Positions 53,270-62,367 of a DNA stretch of 64,000 nucleotides are shown here, piece after piece. The notes under the pieces are model-generated. The model saw only the letters and a program-made list of their open reading frames with translations, was not told where the DNA came from and did not search any database. Within the stretch, counting starts at the first letter, position 1. Each line of letters opens with the position of its first letter. Both the position numbers and the translations under genes were made by a program. The stretch is taken from assembly GCF_002163625.1 (NCBI RefSeq), contig NZ_CP020892.1, forward strand, positions 310,001 through 374,000, written 5' to 3'. The stretch is from Pseudomonas sp. M30-35 (GTDB lineage Bacteria; Pseudomonadota; Gammaproteobacteria; Pseudomonadales; Pseudomonadaceae).

Positions 53270-53308
53270 ATTGACCAAATACGTAATTGCTGAAATTATT
53301 TGGTCAAT
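53270..53308. promoter_or_regulatory. 12-bp inverted repeat in the hacB-araC divergent promoter
   Basis: ATTGACCAAATA (53270-53281) and TATTTGGTCAAT (53297-53308) are perfect reverse complements separated by 15 bases. The left arm includes a TTGACC -35-like hexamer on the plus strand, the right arm the same on the minus strand. Suited to repressor binding or symmetric divergent promoters. Confidence 0.7.
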
Positions 53309-53335
53309 TAATCGTCGTTTATCCACAAGGCGCAT

Positions 53336-54361
53336 ATGACTGTTGAACAGCAGCTGCCAGCCGCCATCAGCCTGACTCATTCGGCGACTATGCGCCGTCT
53401 GTTATATGAGGGTTTGAGCAGCCTTGGCTTCGACCCGACCGATACTTATCGACGCGCCTATGACGGTGCGCGCCTAGCGCCGCCTTTATTCGATAGCCGC
53501 CATGAACATGATCACGCGCCGCGTTTTTGGCAGGCGCTGGAGCAGTTAACCGGCGATGTGGATATCGGTCTGCATTTGGGCGAGGTGATGAAACCGCGAC
53601 CGATGGATGTGGTGGGCTACTTGCTATTGGCCAGTCGCGATTTGCGTCAGGCGTTGGAAAGCTTTGTGCGTTTTCAGCACATTCTCTCGGGCGGATTTGC
53701 TGCGCGGCTTGAAGAGCAGCGCGATAGTGTTCGGCTGATTATCGACCTCAACTATCGAGGTGTCGGCTCGCTGCGTCAGCAAATTGAGTGCTTGGCGCTT
53801 CTTTGGCAAAAGCAGTTGAGTAGCGTGACCGATGATGAATTCAGTCTTAGCGGGGTTGAGTTTCGTCATCCACAGCCGCGCATTATCAGTGAGCATCGGC
53901 GTCTGTTTGGCATTACTCCGCGCTTCGGGCAGCGCCACGACGCGTTGATATTTCCTCAGGCAATGCTTGCACGGCCTTCGCGTAGCGCTAATGCGCGCCT
54001 GTTCGAGTTGCTGAGCAAGCAGGCGACGATAGAACTGGCAGAGTTGAGCGAGAACTTGTTACTCGACCGTGTGCGCAACTGGCTGGAAACCAATCTAGGA
54101 CGGCAGTTGTGTGGTCTGCAGCCATGCGCTTCGGCGTTGAATCTCAAACCGACGGCGTTGCAGCGGGATTTGGCGGCGCAGGGCAGTAGTTTTCGTCAGC
54201 TCCACGATGAGGTGCGCAGGCGGCGTGCGCTGGCGCTGCTTGAGCAAGGCATGGCCACGCGTGATGTTGCGCGTGCGTGCGGCTTTGCCGAGTTATCACC
54301 TTTCTACCGAGCGTTCAGGCGCTGGCAGGGTGGGACGCCCAAACATAAAGGTTTGCGCTGA
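53336..54361 (+). CDS. AraC-family regulator, OruR/ArgR-like type
   Basis: Regulator of 341 residues. N-terminal ligand domain of the Arabinose_bd type (GLSSLGFDPTDTYRRAYDGAR, DVDIGLHLGEVMKPRPMDVVG); C-terminal double helix-turn-helix with LNLKPTALQRDLAAQGSSF and MATRDVARACGFAELSPFYR AFRRW. Divergent from hacB with 143 bases between, as with PA0305-PA0306. Probably controls hacB in response to a fatty or acyl ligand; not known. Confidence 0.9.
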   Translation: MTVEQQLPAAISLTHSATMRRLLYEGLSSLGFDPTDTYRRAYDGARLAPPLFDSRHEHDHAPRFWQALEQLTGDVDIGLHLGEVMKPRPMDVVGYLLLASRDLRQALESFVRFQHILSGGFAARLEEQRDSVRLIIDLNYRGVGSLRQQIECLALLWQKQLSSVTDDEFSLSGVEFRHPQPRIISEHRRLFGITPRFGQRHDALIFPQAMLARPSRSANARLFELLSKQATIELAELSENLLLDRVRNWLETNLGRQLCGLQPCASALNLKPTALQRDLAAQGSSFRQLHDEVRRRRALALLEQGMATRDVARACGFAELSPFYRAFRRWQGGTPKHKGLR

Positions 54362-54388
54362 GCGTATCGCTGACTGGCGCACCGCTAT

Positions 54389-54967
54389 TTATTTAGCGGT
54401 CGCGGTCCAGTCACAGAAACAGCCAACCGCCATGTTATTGCTGGCGCTGACTGAGCGTCCATCAGCCAGAGCATCAAGAATTGGCTCAATAAAGCTATTG
54501 CTGGAATTGCAGGTCAGTCCCGAGCTGTAAGGGCCAAAGTAGGCGAGTTTGCCGGTTCGGTCCCAAATCGCTACCGCCGGGCTTGCGGGGAGCTTTTCGT
54601 TGCCCGGCAGTTGCGGCAAGGGCTTTAATGCGCTGAGTGTTTCCGGCAAATTACCGTTGGTTCCGGGTTTTTGCACCGCGTAAAACTCAACGCCTTGCGG
54701 CGCGAAATGTTCGACCAACTCGGCCAAATGCTGTTGATTGCCGACATTGCACGGGCATGCTGGGTCCCAGAAGTGCACCAGGCGAATAGGGCCCGGACCT
54801 GCGATAGCAGCGGGCAAGCGTATATCTGCACCCGTGAAAATGGCTGTGCGCTCGCTGAATGCACGCAGGTAGCGTGCCTCAAACCACAAGAACGCCGACA
54901 ATAGTGCGATCATCACTGCAACGGCGGCGATACTGACGATGATGGTTTTACGGCGAGCTGCTGGCAT
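54389..54967 (-). CDS. DUF6436 thioredoxin-fold membrane-anchored protein
   Basis: Protein of 192 residues. N-terminal span (about residues 8-28, IIVSIAAVAVMIALLSAFLW) then a thioredoxin-like domain with VHFWDPACPCNVGNQQHL, where the redox motif is C-P-C rather than C-x-x-C. Later FYAVQKPGTN and AVAIWDRTGKLAYFGPYSS. A pair of Cys in LTCNSSNSF and GCFCDW at the end could complete the redox centre. The ATG at 54965-54967 is chosen because it precedes the span; the frame runs 62 codons further upstream into the next gene. Confidence 0.82.
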   Translation of the reverse strand: MPAARRKTIIVSIAAVAVMIALLSAFLWFEARYLRAFSERTAIFTGADIRLPAAIAGPGPIRLVHFWDPACPCNVGNQQHLAELVEHFAPQGVEFYAVQKPGTNGNLPETLSALKPLPQLPGNEKLPASPAVAIWDRTGKLAYFGPYSSGLTCNSSNSFIEPILDALADGRSVSASNNMAVGCFCDWTATAK

Positions 54968-55076
54968 GGGGGCTGTGCTTTCTAATGGTCGTATAGCTTG
55001 CCACGATGCGCCCGGCAGCAAAATATCCGCAGCGTAACCAGTGACGTGAAATAATTGCGCCACACGCCTACTTATC

Positions 55077-56024
55077 ATGGAAAGCCCAATGCCAGAGCGT
55101 TTCAACCCTGACAGCGTGGTCGCTGGTCTGCGACCCATAGCCGCAGCCGCCATGAGTCTGCCGCAGGAGCAAGCGTATCGATCGTTCTATGGGCTCGACA
55201 AGCTAGCGGCGCAGCAGGTGCGGCTCGGTTTCTTTGATGCTGCCGGTTATCGCATTGCCGTTCAGGCCTGGTGGCCGCAAGCACCCAAGGCAACGCTGGT
55301 GTTGCTGCATGGTTATTACGATCACACGGCGCTGTATTGCCACGTGATTGAGTGGGCACTGAGTGAAGGTTTCGCGGTACTGGCATTTGATCTGCCGGGG
55401 CATGGCCTGTCGAGCGGAGCGCGTGCCAGCATTGGTGCCTTTGCTGAGTACCAAGTCGTGCTCAAGGCTGCTTTGACGCAGGCTGCTCAGCTTGATTTGC
55501 CGCAGCCCTGGCATCTGTTCGGCCAGAGTACCGGCGGCGCAATCGTTATCGACTACTTGTTGACGGGCAATCCTGGTGCCGAAATCGGCCAGGCGATTCT
55601 GTTTTCACCCTTGGTGCGGCCTCGGGCCTGGGGCTGGTCGAAGTTGAGTTATCGCGCGCTCAAGCCGTTTGTGCGCAAGATTTCACGACGTTTCACCGAA
55701 AACTCGCACGATGCAGATTTTATCGACTTTCTGCATCACCGTGACCCACTGCAACCGCAGTGTTTACCCACCGCCTGGGTTGGCGCGCTAATCCGCTGGG
55801 TGCCGGATATCGAGGCGACAGTGCGCAGTCCGCGAAGCCCGCTGATTGTTCAAGGTGAGGGTGATATGACTGTCGATTGGCAGCACAACCTGGCGATGTT
55901 GGACGCTAAGTTCAGCGCGCCGAAAGTTCTGCTTTTGCCCGAAGCGCGTCACCACATGGCCAATGAGGCGCAGTCCTACCGAGACCAGTACTTTGCGTTT
56001 CTGACCGAGCAATTGCACAAGTAG
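55077..56024 (+). CDS. Alpha/beta hydrolase, monoacylglycerol lipase-like
   Basis: Hydrolase of 315 residues. Nucleophile elbow GQSTGG, oxyanion region VLLHGYYDHTALY, GHGLSSGARASIGAF, and catalytic His in EARHHMANE. Family Hydrolase_4 (lysophospholipase/monoglyceride lipase). Two in-frame ATGs (55077, 55089) compete; neither has a strong site. Divergent from the thioredoxin-fold gene. Confidence 0.88.
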   Translation: MESPMPERFNPDSVVAGLRPIAAAAMSLPQEQAYRSFYGLDKLAAQQVRLGFFDAAGYRIAVQAWWPQAPKATLVLLHGYYDHTALYCHVIEWALSEGFAVLAFDLPGHGLSSGARASIGAFAEYQVVLKAALTQAAQLDLPQPWHLFGQSTGGAIVIDYLLTGNPGAEIGQAILFSPLVRPRAWGWSKLSYRALKPFVRKISRRFTENSHDADFIDFLHHRDPLQPQCLPTAWVGALIRWVPDIEATVRSPRSPLIVQGEGDMTVDWQHNLAMLDAKFSAPKVLLLPEARHHMANEAQSYRDQYFAFLTEQLHK

Positions 56025-56031
56025 CAGAACT

Positions 56032-56056
56032 GCAAGACGCCACTGGCACGTCTTGC
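56032..56056. terminator. Hairpin after the hydrolase gene
   Basis: GCAAGACG and CGTCTTGC form an 8-bp stem between two convergent genes. Confidence 0.6.
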
Positions 56057-56080
56057 GGTTAGCCGGGAGCAGGCGGCGTG

Positions 56081-56848
56081 TTAAATACCTTGCGGGGCAG
56101 GAGCGAGATCCGCTGTATTTTGGCCGACAGCTAAACCTGCCCGCATCGCTGCCAGTGCCGCTTGGTAATAGGTTTTACCGGCATCCGACTGAGCGAAGCT
56201 TACGAACTCCTCGAGCTCAGCATCGCTCAGGTCGCGATAAACAAACAGCAAGGTGTTATCCAGCTCTGCGCCGATCTGACTCATCAAGTTCTGTCGTTGT
56301 GAGCTGAGTAGCGCTTGCGCCGCGCCGCCGCCGAGCAGGCCTGGAAGCATCTGACTGAGGCTGTCTGCCGCTACCCCAGCCAGCGCCAGGCTAACTTCCG
56401 CACCCGCTTCCTTGGCTGGCAAGGCTTGCGCCAGGTGACCAATCAGCAAACGACGGGTGTCAGAAGCCTCTACTTGTGGCAGACCATTGGCGTAACGCGC
56501 GAGTTGCTCCTTGTTGGTCGCGTGGGTTTCTGCTGCGACTATTTTCTTGCCCAGTGGCGAATTGAAGAAGGTCACTGCTGGCGCTGGGTCTGCCAAGTTG
56601 TCTTGCAAGGCTTTTTGCGCACGCTGATCCATGGCTTGTGGGGCAAACCGTTTGTTGCTGTTGTCGACCAATGCCTGGTAAACCGCAGGCGGCAGTGTGC
56701 TGCGATAACGCGCTTGAGCAGCGCTCAGGGCATCGTTGAAGTGCGCGCGTTGTTCAGGCCAACCCGCAACCTGATAAAGCTCGATTGAAGAAGCTGCCAG
56801 GCTTGGCAGGCTAATAAGCGTAAAAAGTGCAACACATAGGGCGCGCAT
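56081..56848 (-). CDS. DUF2059 periplasmic protein
   Basis: Secreted protein of 255 residues with signal peptide about 1-18 (MRALCVALFTLISLPSLAA). Two copies of the DUF2059 pattern can be seen: AVTFFNSPLGKKIVAAE around residue 105 and EEFVSFAQSDAGKTYYQAA near the C-terminus, each being the F-x-S-x-G-K-x element. Role unknown. The ATG at 56848 is supported by the signal peptide; the frame opens 71 codons upstream over the divergent gene. Confidence 0.85.
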   Translation of the reverse strand: MRALCVALFTLISLPSLAASSIELYQVAGWPEQRAHFNDALSAAQARYRSTLPPAVYQALVDNSNKRFAPQAMDQRAQKALQDNLADPAPAVTFFNSPLGKKIVAAETHATNKEQLARYANGLPQVEASDTRRLLIGHLAQALPAKEAGAEVSLALAGVAADSLSQMLPGLLGGGAAQALLSSQRQNLMSQIGAELDNTLLFVYRDLSDAELEEFVSFAQSDAGKTYYQAALAAMRAGLAVGQNTADLAPAPQGI

Positions 56849-56933
56849 AAAGACTCCTGTCTGGCGTGCGGCTATTTTCATTGGCCAGTCGATGCTTGTC
56901 GAGAAGCAGAAGCGGCGCTGATAGAATATCTGC

Positions 56934-57557
56934 ATGTCTGAATATCCGTCCCCAGAGCAGCTTTCGAGCATAGTCGACGACCTGGCCGAGCAAGGCTGGT
57001 CACTCCAGCCTGATTTTCTCACACAGGCTCTGACCCTCGAACTAGCAGAAGAGTGCCGCAAACGTGCAGCGCAAGGTACATTGCTGCCTGCGAGTATAGG
57101 CCGTGGCCAACGCCAAGCGGTTCAGGAAGGCATCCGTGGTGACCGTATTCAATGGTTAGAGCCGGGGCAATCTCACGCGTGCGACCAGTACTTAGCGAAA
57201 CTCGAGTCGCTGCGCCAGGCGATCAATCAAGGCCTGTATCTGGGCCTTGAGGATTATGAGAGCCATTTTGCCCTGTACCCACCGGGGGCATTCTACAAAA
57301 AGCATGTAGACCGCTTTCGTGACGATGATCGGCGGGCTGTTTCAGTGGTGTTGTACCTCAACCAGCAGTGGCAAGCAGAGCAGGGCGGCGAGTTGCGATT
57401 GCATCTACCTGATGGACAGGTGTGTGATGTGCAGCCGCAAGCCGGGGTGCTGGTGATCTTTCTCTCTGCCGGTATGCCTCACGAGGTTTTACCCGCTCAG
57501 CGCGAGCGGTTGTCGTTAACCGGTTGGTTTCGTCGGCGTGGCAGCTCGTCTCTTTAG
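56934..57557 (+). CDS. 2-oxoglutarate/Fe(II) dioxygenase, prolyl-4-hydroxylase-like
   Basis: Oxygenase of 207 residues. Iron ligands in YKKHVDRF (His-x-Asp) and GMPHEVLPAQRERLSLTGWF (distal His and the Arg that binds 2-oxoglutarate). Family P4Hc/SM-20. Substrate unknown; PHD-like enzymes in Pseudomonas hydroxylate EF-Tu, and this protein is similar in size to that enzyme, so EF-Tu prolyl hydroxylase is a candidate (inference). Confidence 0.88.
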   Translation: MSEYPSPEQLSSIVDDLAEQGWSLQPDFLTQALTLELAEECRKRAAQGTLLPASIGRGQRQAVQEGIRGDRIQWLEPGQSHACDQYLAKLESLRQAINQGLYLGLEDYESHFALYPPGAFYKKHVDRFRDDDRRAVSVVLYLNQQWQAEQGGELRLHLPDGQVCDVQPQAGVLVIFLSAGMPHEVLPAQRERLSLTGWFRRRGSSSL

Positions 57558-57596
57558 GGCAAGCGGCTTGCGATACATCAATGCTGGAGGTCAGCC

Positions 57597-58088
57597 ATGC
57601 ACAAAATCCTAGTCAGTCGTTGTTTGTTGGGCCATCGGGTGCGCTATGACGGCGGTGCGCATGGGCCTTATGACGTTCTGGCGCGCTGGCAGGCTGAAGG
57701 CCGTGTTGTTGCCCTGTGTCCAGAGGTTGCGGGTGGCTTGCCGACGCCGCGCCCGGCTGCAGAAATTCCCAGTGGCCAAGGTGGACAAGTGCTCGACGGC
57801 TTGTTGCCGGTGATCAGTGTTGACGGCCAAGACTTCACCGCTCAATTCGTTTCAGGTGCCGAGCAGGCACTGGCTTTGGTAAAGCAGCACGGTATTCGAA
57901 TGGCGCTGCTAAAAGCGCGCAGCCCGTCGTGCGGAAATATTGAGAATTATGATGGTAGCTTTAGCGGTACCAAGGTCGCCGGTGAAGGTGTGACGGCCGC
58001 TCAGCTACGGCGTGCGGGAGTTACAGTGTTTAACGAAGAACAGTTAGGCGCGGCAATGCAGATGCTTGCTGAGCTTGAACTAAACTAG
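57597..58088 (+). CDS. DUF523 family protein
   Basis: Cys-containing protein of 163 residues. KILVSRCLLGHRVRYDGG at the start, CPEVAGGLPTPRPAAEI, and LLKARSPSCGN are the family signatures. Close homologs are fused to DUF1722 in other bacteria. Function not established; possible metal or sulfur chemistry is guesswork. Follows the dioxygenase gene by 39 bases and may share its transcript. Confidence 0.88.
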   Translation: MHKILVSRCLLGHRVRYDGGAHGPYDVLARWQAEGRVVALCPEVAGGLPTPRPAAEIPSGQGGQVLDGLLPVISVDGQDFTAQFVSGAEQALALVKQHGIRMALLKARSPSCGNIENYDGSFSGTKVAGEGVTAAQLRRAGVTVFNEEQLGAAMQMLAELELN

Positions 58089-58161
58089 AGCTGCTGTTTG
58101 CAGGGAACAAACCTGTCTCAAGCAGCGTCAATCGCATGAATCAATCCACAAGGTGTTCATG

Positions 58162-58596
58162 ATGAATAAGTTACTGCCTGCTTTCGCTCTAAGTGCTGCC
58201 ATGCTCGGGGCCAGTTTCGCAGCTATCGCTGAAGTGCCACGTACAGCCGCTCCGGAAAATGCCTCGGTGTATATTATTGAGCCGAAGGATGGTGCCACGG
58301 TCGATAAAACCTTCACCGTACGTTTTGGTTTGAAAGGCATGGGTGTGGCTCCAGCCGGTGTTGATGCGCCAGAAACCGGCCATCATCATTTGTTGATTGA
58401 CCTCGATAAGCTGCCCGCAATGAATGCACCGCTACCGGCTACCGAAAACCTGGTTCACTTTGGTAAAGGCCAAACCGAAACCGAGCTGACCCTCGCACCG
58501 GGCAAGCACACCTTGCAATTGCTGGTGGGCGATAAAAACCACGTGCCACTGGATCCACCAGTGCTGTCGGAAAAGATCACCGTTACGGTTAAGTAG
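58162..58596 (+). CDS. DUF4399 periplasmic protein
   Basis: Secreted protein of about 144 residues. Signal peptide about 1-23 (ends AIA). Mature part: VYIIEPKDGATVDKTFTVRF, GMGVAPAGVDAPETGHHHLLID and LAPGKHTLQLLVGDKNHVP; the GHHHLLID stretch may bind metal. Start: ATG at 58162 is six bases after AGGTG; the ATG just before it is possible. Ends before a symmetric terminator shared with serA. Confidence 0.87.
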   Translation: MNKLLPAFALSAAMLGASFAAIAEVPRTAAPENASVYIIEPKDGATVDKTFTVRFGLKGMGVAPAGVDAPETGHHHLLIDLDKLPAMNAPLPATENLVHFGKGQTETELTLAPGKHTLQLLVGDKNHVPLDPPVLSEKITVTVK

Positions 58597-58629
58597 ATTG
58601 CCCGGATTGCAATCCGCGCAGTAAGCCAT

Positions 58630-58657
58630 AAAAAGGGAGGCCGAGGCCTCCCTTTTT
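58630..58657. terminator. Bidirectional terminator between DUF4399 gene and serA
   Basis: AAAAAGGGAGGCC GA GGCCTCCCTTTTT: 12-13-bp stem with A-run and T-run on its two sides, working for both convergent genes. Confidence 0.95.
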
Positions 58658-58676
58658 AGTGCGCTTTAGCGCGTTC

Positions 58677-59906
58677 TTAGAACAGAACGCGGCTGCGGAT
58701 CGTGCCGTTTACGTGCTGCAGTTTTTCCAATGCGAGATCGGAATAATCTGCGTCGACGTCGATGACCACGTAACCAACCTTCTCATTGGTCTGCAGGAAC
58801 TGACCGGAGATGTTGATGCCGTTTTCGGCGAATACGCGGTTGATTTCGCTCATCACACCCGGAATGTTCTCGTGGATGTGCAGCAAACGGTGCTTGCCTG
58901 GATGTGAAGGCAAGGCCACTTCTGGGAAGTTGACCGACGAAACCGAGGTGCCGTTGTCGCTGTACTTAACCAGCTTCTCAGCCACTTCCAGACCAATGTT
59001 GGCTTGCGCTTCGGCGGTCGAACCACCGATGTGCGGCGTCAGGATCACGCGATCCAGACCGCGTAGCGGGCTTTCGAACTCTTCAGTATTCGAGCGTGGC
59101 TCAACCGGGAACACGTCGATGGCAGCGCCAATCAAGCGTTCTTCCTTGATTGCTGTCGCCAAGTGATCCAGCTCAACCACCGTGCCGCGTGCTGCGTTGA
59201 TCAAGATGCCGCCGTGCTTGATTGCGCGGATTTCTTCTTCGCCAATCATCCACTGCGTTGATGGCAACTCAGGAACATGCAGCGAGATGATGTCGCACAT
59301 GCCCAGCAAGTCATGCAGCTTGCCAATTTGGGTTGCATTACCCAACGGCAGCTTGGTCACTACGTCGTAGAAGAACACTTGCATGCCCAGTGCTTCTGCA
59401 AGCACCGACAGCTGTGTACCAATCGAACCGTAGCCGACGATACCCAGTTTCTTGCCACGGATTTCAAACGAGTTGGCTGCACTTTTGATCCAGCCGCCAC
59501 GGTGGCAAGAGGCGTTCTTCTCTGGAATACCGCGCAGCAACAGAATTGCTTGCGCCAACACCAACTCGGCAACCGAGCGGGTGTTCGAGAACGGTGCGTT
59601 GAACACGGCGATACCGCGTTCACGCGCAGCGTCGAGATCAACCTGGTTGGTACCGATGCAGAAACAGCCGACTGCAACCAGTTTGTTTGCGCAATCAAAC
59701 ACATCTGCGGTCAGTTGGGTGCGTGAGCGGATGCCGATAAAATGGGCCTCGGCGATCTTTTCCTTCAGTTCGGCTTCAGGCAACGAGCCGGTGAGGTACT
59801 CGATATTGCTGTAGCCGGCAGCCTTCAGAGTGTCCACGGCATTTTGGTGGACGCCTTCGAGAAGAAGGAACTTGATCTTGCTCTTGTCGAGAGAGGTCTT
59901 GCTCAT
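58677..59906 (-). CDS. serA: D-3-phosphoglycerate dehydrogenase SerA
   Basis: Protein of 409 residues that commits 3-phosphoglycerate to serine synthesis. NAD-binding GYGSIGTQLSVLAEAL, catalytic-domain signatures RGTVVELD and LTPHIGGSTAEAQANI, and a C-terminal ACT domain (IHENIPGVMSEINRVFAENG). SerA of pseudomonads also reduces 2-oxoglutarate to D-2-hydroxyglutarate, which helps pull the reaction. The ATG at 59904-59906 is chosen for its ribosome site; the frame opens 28 codons upstream. Divergent from the gene that re-oxidises D-2-hydroxyglutarate. Confidence 0.96.
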   Translation of the reverse strand: MSKTSLDKSKIKFLLLEGVHQNAVDTLKAAGYSNIEYLTGSLPEAELKEKIAEAHFIGIRSRTQLTADVFDCANKLVAVGCFCIGTNQVDLDAARERGIAVFNAPFSNTRSVAELVLAQAILLLRGIPEKNASCHRGGWIKSAANSFEIRGKKLGIVGYGSIGTQLSVLAEALGMQVFFYDVVTKLPLGNATQIGKLHDLLGMCDIISLHVPELPSTQWMIGEEEIRAIKHGGILINAARGTVVELDHLATAIKEERLIGAAIDVFPVEPRSNTEEFESPLRGLDRVILTPHIGGSTAEAQANIGLEVAEKLVKYSDNGTSVSSVNFPEVALPSHPGKHRLLHIHENIPGVMSEINRVFAENGINISGQFLQTNEKVGYVVIDVDADYSDLALEKLQHVNGTIRSRVLF

Positions 59907-59998
59907 CGGAGTACCTGTTGTCCCACAATAGAGTGTCAGGAAAATTCTCAGCAGTGACTGCTGATAGGCCCGCAGGTTAGTGCTGGGCACTGGTTAAC

Positions 59999-60026
59999 GG
60001 GGTGCGTATGCTAGCATACGTACCCC
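59999..60026. promoter_or_regulatory. 28-base palindrome in the serA-D2HGDH divergent promoter
   Basis: GGGGTGCGTATGCT and AGCATACGTACCCC are adjacent reverse complements with one mismatch, centred on CTAG. It lies midway between the serA start and the D-2-hydroxyglutarate dehydrogenase start. Candidate operator for joint control; a transcription-blocking hairpin is the alternative. Confidence 0.65.
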
Positions 60027-60093
60027 GCGAAACACCTACCTTGGCAGATGAAGCGTGCTCAGGGTGACCATGAATCGTTTGAGAGTTCTGTAG

Positions 60094-61485
60094 ATGACCA
60101 GTCCTGTCCTAATTGATGAGTTGAAATCCTTAGTTGAAGCCGGAAAAGTCCTGACGGACGCCGATTCCCTTGAAGCGTTTGGCAAGGACTGGACCAAGCA
60201 TTTTGCCCCGGCGCCACTGGCTATCGTCTTTCCCAAGAGTATCGAACAGGTGCAGGCCATCGTCCGTTGGGCGAACCAGAACAACGTTGCGTTGGTGCCA
60301 TCTGGCGGCCGCACCGGTTTATCTGCTGCTGCCGTCGCAGCCAATGGCGAAGTTGTGGTTTCGTTTGACTACATGAATCAAATTCTGGGGTTCAACCAAT
60401 TTGACCGCACCGTGGTCTGTCAGCCAGGCGTTGTCACCGAACAACTGCAGAACTTCGCAGAAGAGCAGGGTTTGTACTATCCAGTCGACTTCGCCTCTGC
60501 CGGATCGAGCCAGATTGGCGGCAATATCGGCACCAATGCCGGTGGTATCAAGGTTATTCGCTACGGCATGACCCGCAACTGGGTCGCAGGACTCAAGGTT
60601 GTGACCGGCACCGGCGAATTGCTTGAGCTGAACAAAGACCTGATCAAAAACGCCACGGGTTACGACCTGCGCCAGCTGTTTATCGGTGCCGAAGGTACGC
60701 TGGGCTTTGTTGTCGAAGCGACCATGCGTCTTGACCGCGCCCCGCAGAACCTGACTGCGATGGTGCTTGGTGCGGCTGATTTTGATTCGATAATGCCGGT
60801 GCTGCACGCTTTCCAGAACAAGCTCGACCTGACCGCGTTTGAATTCTTTTCGGATAAAGCCCTGGCCAAAGTCATGGCGCGCGGTGATGTGCCGGCAGCC
60901 TTTGAAACCGATTGCCCGTTCTATGCGTTGCTCGAATTTGAAGCCAGCACCGAAGAAGTTGCCAATGCCGCGCTTGAGACGTTCGAGCATTGCGTTGAGC
61001 AAGGCTGGGTGCTCGATGGGGTGATGAGCCAGAGTGAGCAGCAACTGCAGAACCTGTGGAAGCTACGCGAATATATCTCCGAGACTATTTCCCACTGGAC
61101 GCCATACAAAAACGATATTTCGGTGACTGTCTCGAAAGTCCCGGCGTTTTTGCATGATATCGATGAAATCGTCGGTGAACATTACCCTGACTTTGAAATC
61201 GTCTGGTTCGGCCACATCGGTGACGGCAACCTGCACTTGAACATCCTCAAGCCGGAGAATTTGACTAAAGACGAATTTTTCGCCAAGTGCGCAACTGTTA
61301 ATAAGTGGGTGTTCGAGATCGTGCAGAAGTACAACGGCTCGATTTCCGCTGAGCACGGCGTCGGTATGACCAAGCGTGACTATTTGGGATACAGCCGTTC
61401 CGAAGCTGAAATTGCTTACATGAAAGCCATCAAAGCGGTGTTTGACCCGAATGGCATCATGAATCCCGGTAAGATTTTCGCCTGA
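60094..61485 (+). CDS. D-2-hydroxyglutarate dehydrogenase (FAD-linked)
   Basis: FAD-binding oxidoreductase of 463 residues (PCMH-type N-domain, FAD-linked oxidase C-domain). VPSGGRTGLSAAAVA and SQIGGNIGTNAGGIKVIRYG bind FAD; WFGHIGDGNLHLN and EHGVGMTKRDYL are C-terminal metal/active-site elements. In P. stutzeri and P. aeruginosa the homolog next to serA oxidises D-2-hydroxyglutarate back to 2-oxoglutarate and is needed for efficient serine synthesis. Divergent arrangement is conserved here. Confidence 0.93.
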   Translation: MTSPVLIDELKSLVEAGKVLTDADSLEAFGKDWTKHFAPAPLAIVFPKSIEQVQAIVRWANQNNVALVPSGGRTGLSAAAVAANGEVVVSFDYMNQILGFNQFDRTVVCQPGVVTEQLQNFAEEQGLYYPVDFASAGSSQIGGNIGTNAGGIKVIRYGMTRNWVAGLKVVTGTGELLELNKDLIKNATGYDLRQLFIGAEGTLGFVVEATMRLDRAPQNLTAMVLGAADFDSIMPVLHAFQNKLDLTAFEFFSDKALAKVMARGDVPAAFETDCPFYALLEFEASTEEVANAALETFEHCVEQGWVLDGVMSQSEQQLQNLWKLREYISETISHWTPYKNDISVTVSKVPAFLHDIDEIVGEHYPDFEIVWFGHIGDGNLHLNILKPENLTKDEFFAKCATVNKWVFEIVQKYNGSISAEHGVGMTKRDYLGYSRSEAEIAYMKAIKAVFDPNGIMNPGKIFA

Positions 61486-61591
61486 GTGACTGTTTAGCCA
61501 ACGCTGAACAGCGCTCACTATTGCCAGGTGCTGTTGGTCAGCATTGCTTGCAACAGACTCGCTGGACTGTATTGCCTTTTAAGGAGTGTTC

Positions 61592-62257
61592 ATGAGCTAC
61601 CAGCATCAATATATCGACGGCACCACTATTCATTTTCCAATGGGTAAGGTGGTGTGTATCGGCCGTAACTACGCCGAGCATGCCAAAGAGCTGAATAACC
61701 CCGTTCCCACCGAGCCGCTGCTGTTTATCAAGCCGGGCAGTTGCGTGGTGCCACTCAACAGTGGCTTCAACATTCCGGATGACCGTGGTGCGGTGCACTA
61801 CGAAGCCGAGATTGCAGTGTTAATTGGCAAGCCGCTGTCACGTTCGCCGAACAGCGAAGAAGTACGTGATGCTATTTCAGGCTTCGCTCCGGCTTTGGAC
61901 CTGACCCTGCGTGAAGTGCAGGCCAAACTCAAAGAAAAGGGCTATCCGTGGGAAATCGCCAAGTCATTTGATGGCGCCTGCGTATTAGCACCTTTTGTCA
62001 GCGGCGATGCGATTACTGATCTGACCGACATTGGGATTCGCTTGAGCATCAATGGCGAAGTCTGCCAAGACGGCAACAGCAGCGACATGCTCAATCCGAT
62101 CGTGCCAATGATCCAGAACATGGCCGGTCACTTTAATCTGCAACCTGGCGATGTCATCCTCACCGGAACTCCTGTCGGCGTAGGCCCTCTGAATAAGGGC
62201 GATGACCTGCAGCTTGAACTGGTTGGCCTGAGCAGTTTTAACAGCCAAGTCCTCTAA
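61592..62257 (+). CDS. Fumarylacetoacetate hydrolase (FAH) family protein
   Basis: Protein of 221 residues. CIGRNYAEHAKELNNPVP, metal ligands in HYEAEIAVLIGKPL and the Asp/Glu of FAPALDLTLREVQ; also the TPVGVGPLNKGDD ending. FAH relatives act as oxaloacetate decarboxylase or acylpyruvate hydrolase; this subfamily is usually the small, single-domain acylpyruvase type. AAGGAG lies eight bases before the ATG. Follows D2HGDH by 106 bases, as in PAO1. Confidence 0.9.
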   Translation: MSYQHQYIDGTTIHFPMGKVVCIGRNYAEHAKELNNPVPTEPLLFIKPGSCVVPLNSGFNIPDDRGAVHYEAEIAVLIGKPLSRSPNSEEVRDAISGFAPALDLTLREVQAKLKEKGYPWEIAKSFDGACVLAPFVSGDAITDLTDIGIRLSINGEVCQDGNSSDMLNPIVPMIQNMAGHFNLQPGDVILTGTPVGVGPLNKGDDLQLELVGLSSFNSQVL

Positions 62258-62367
62258 TGCTTGGCCCTGAACACCTTTCTTAATATGTGCAGGGATGCGC
62301 GTTGAGCGGTATTTGAACTTTAGGATACGCCTAGATTGAGCGGTATCGTTTTTATTGAGTAATTGCG

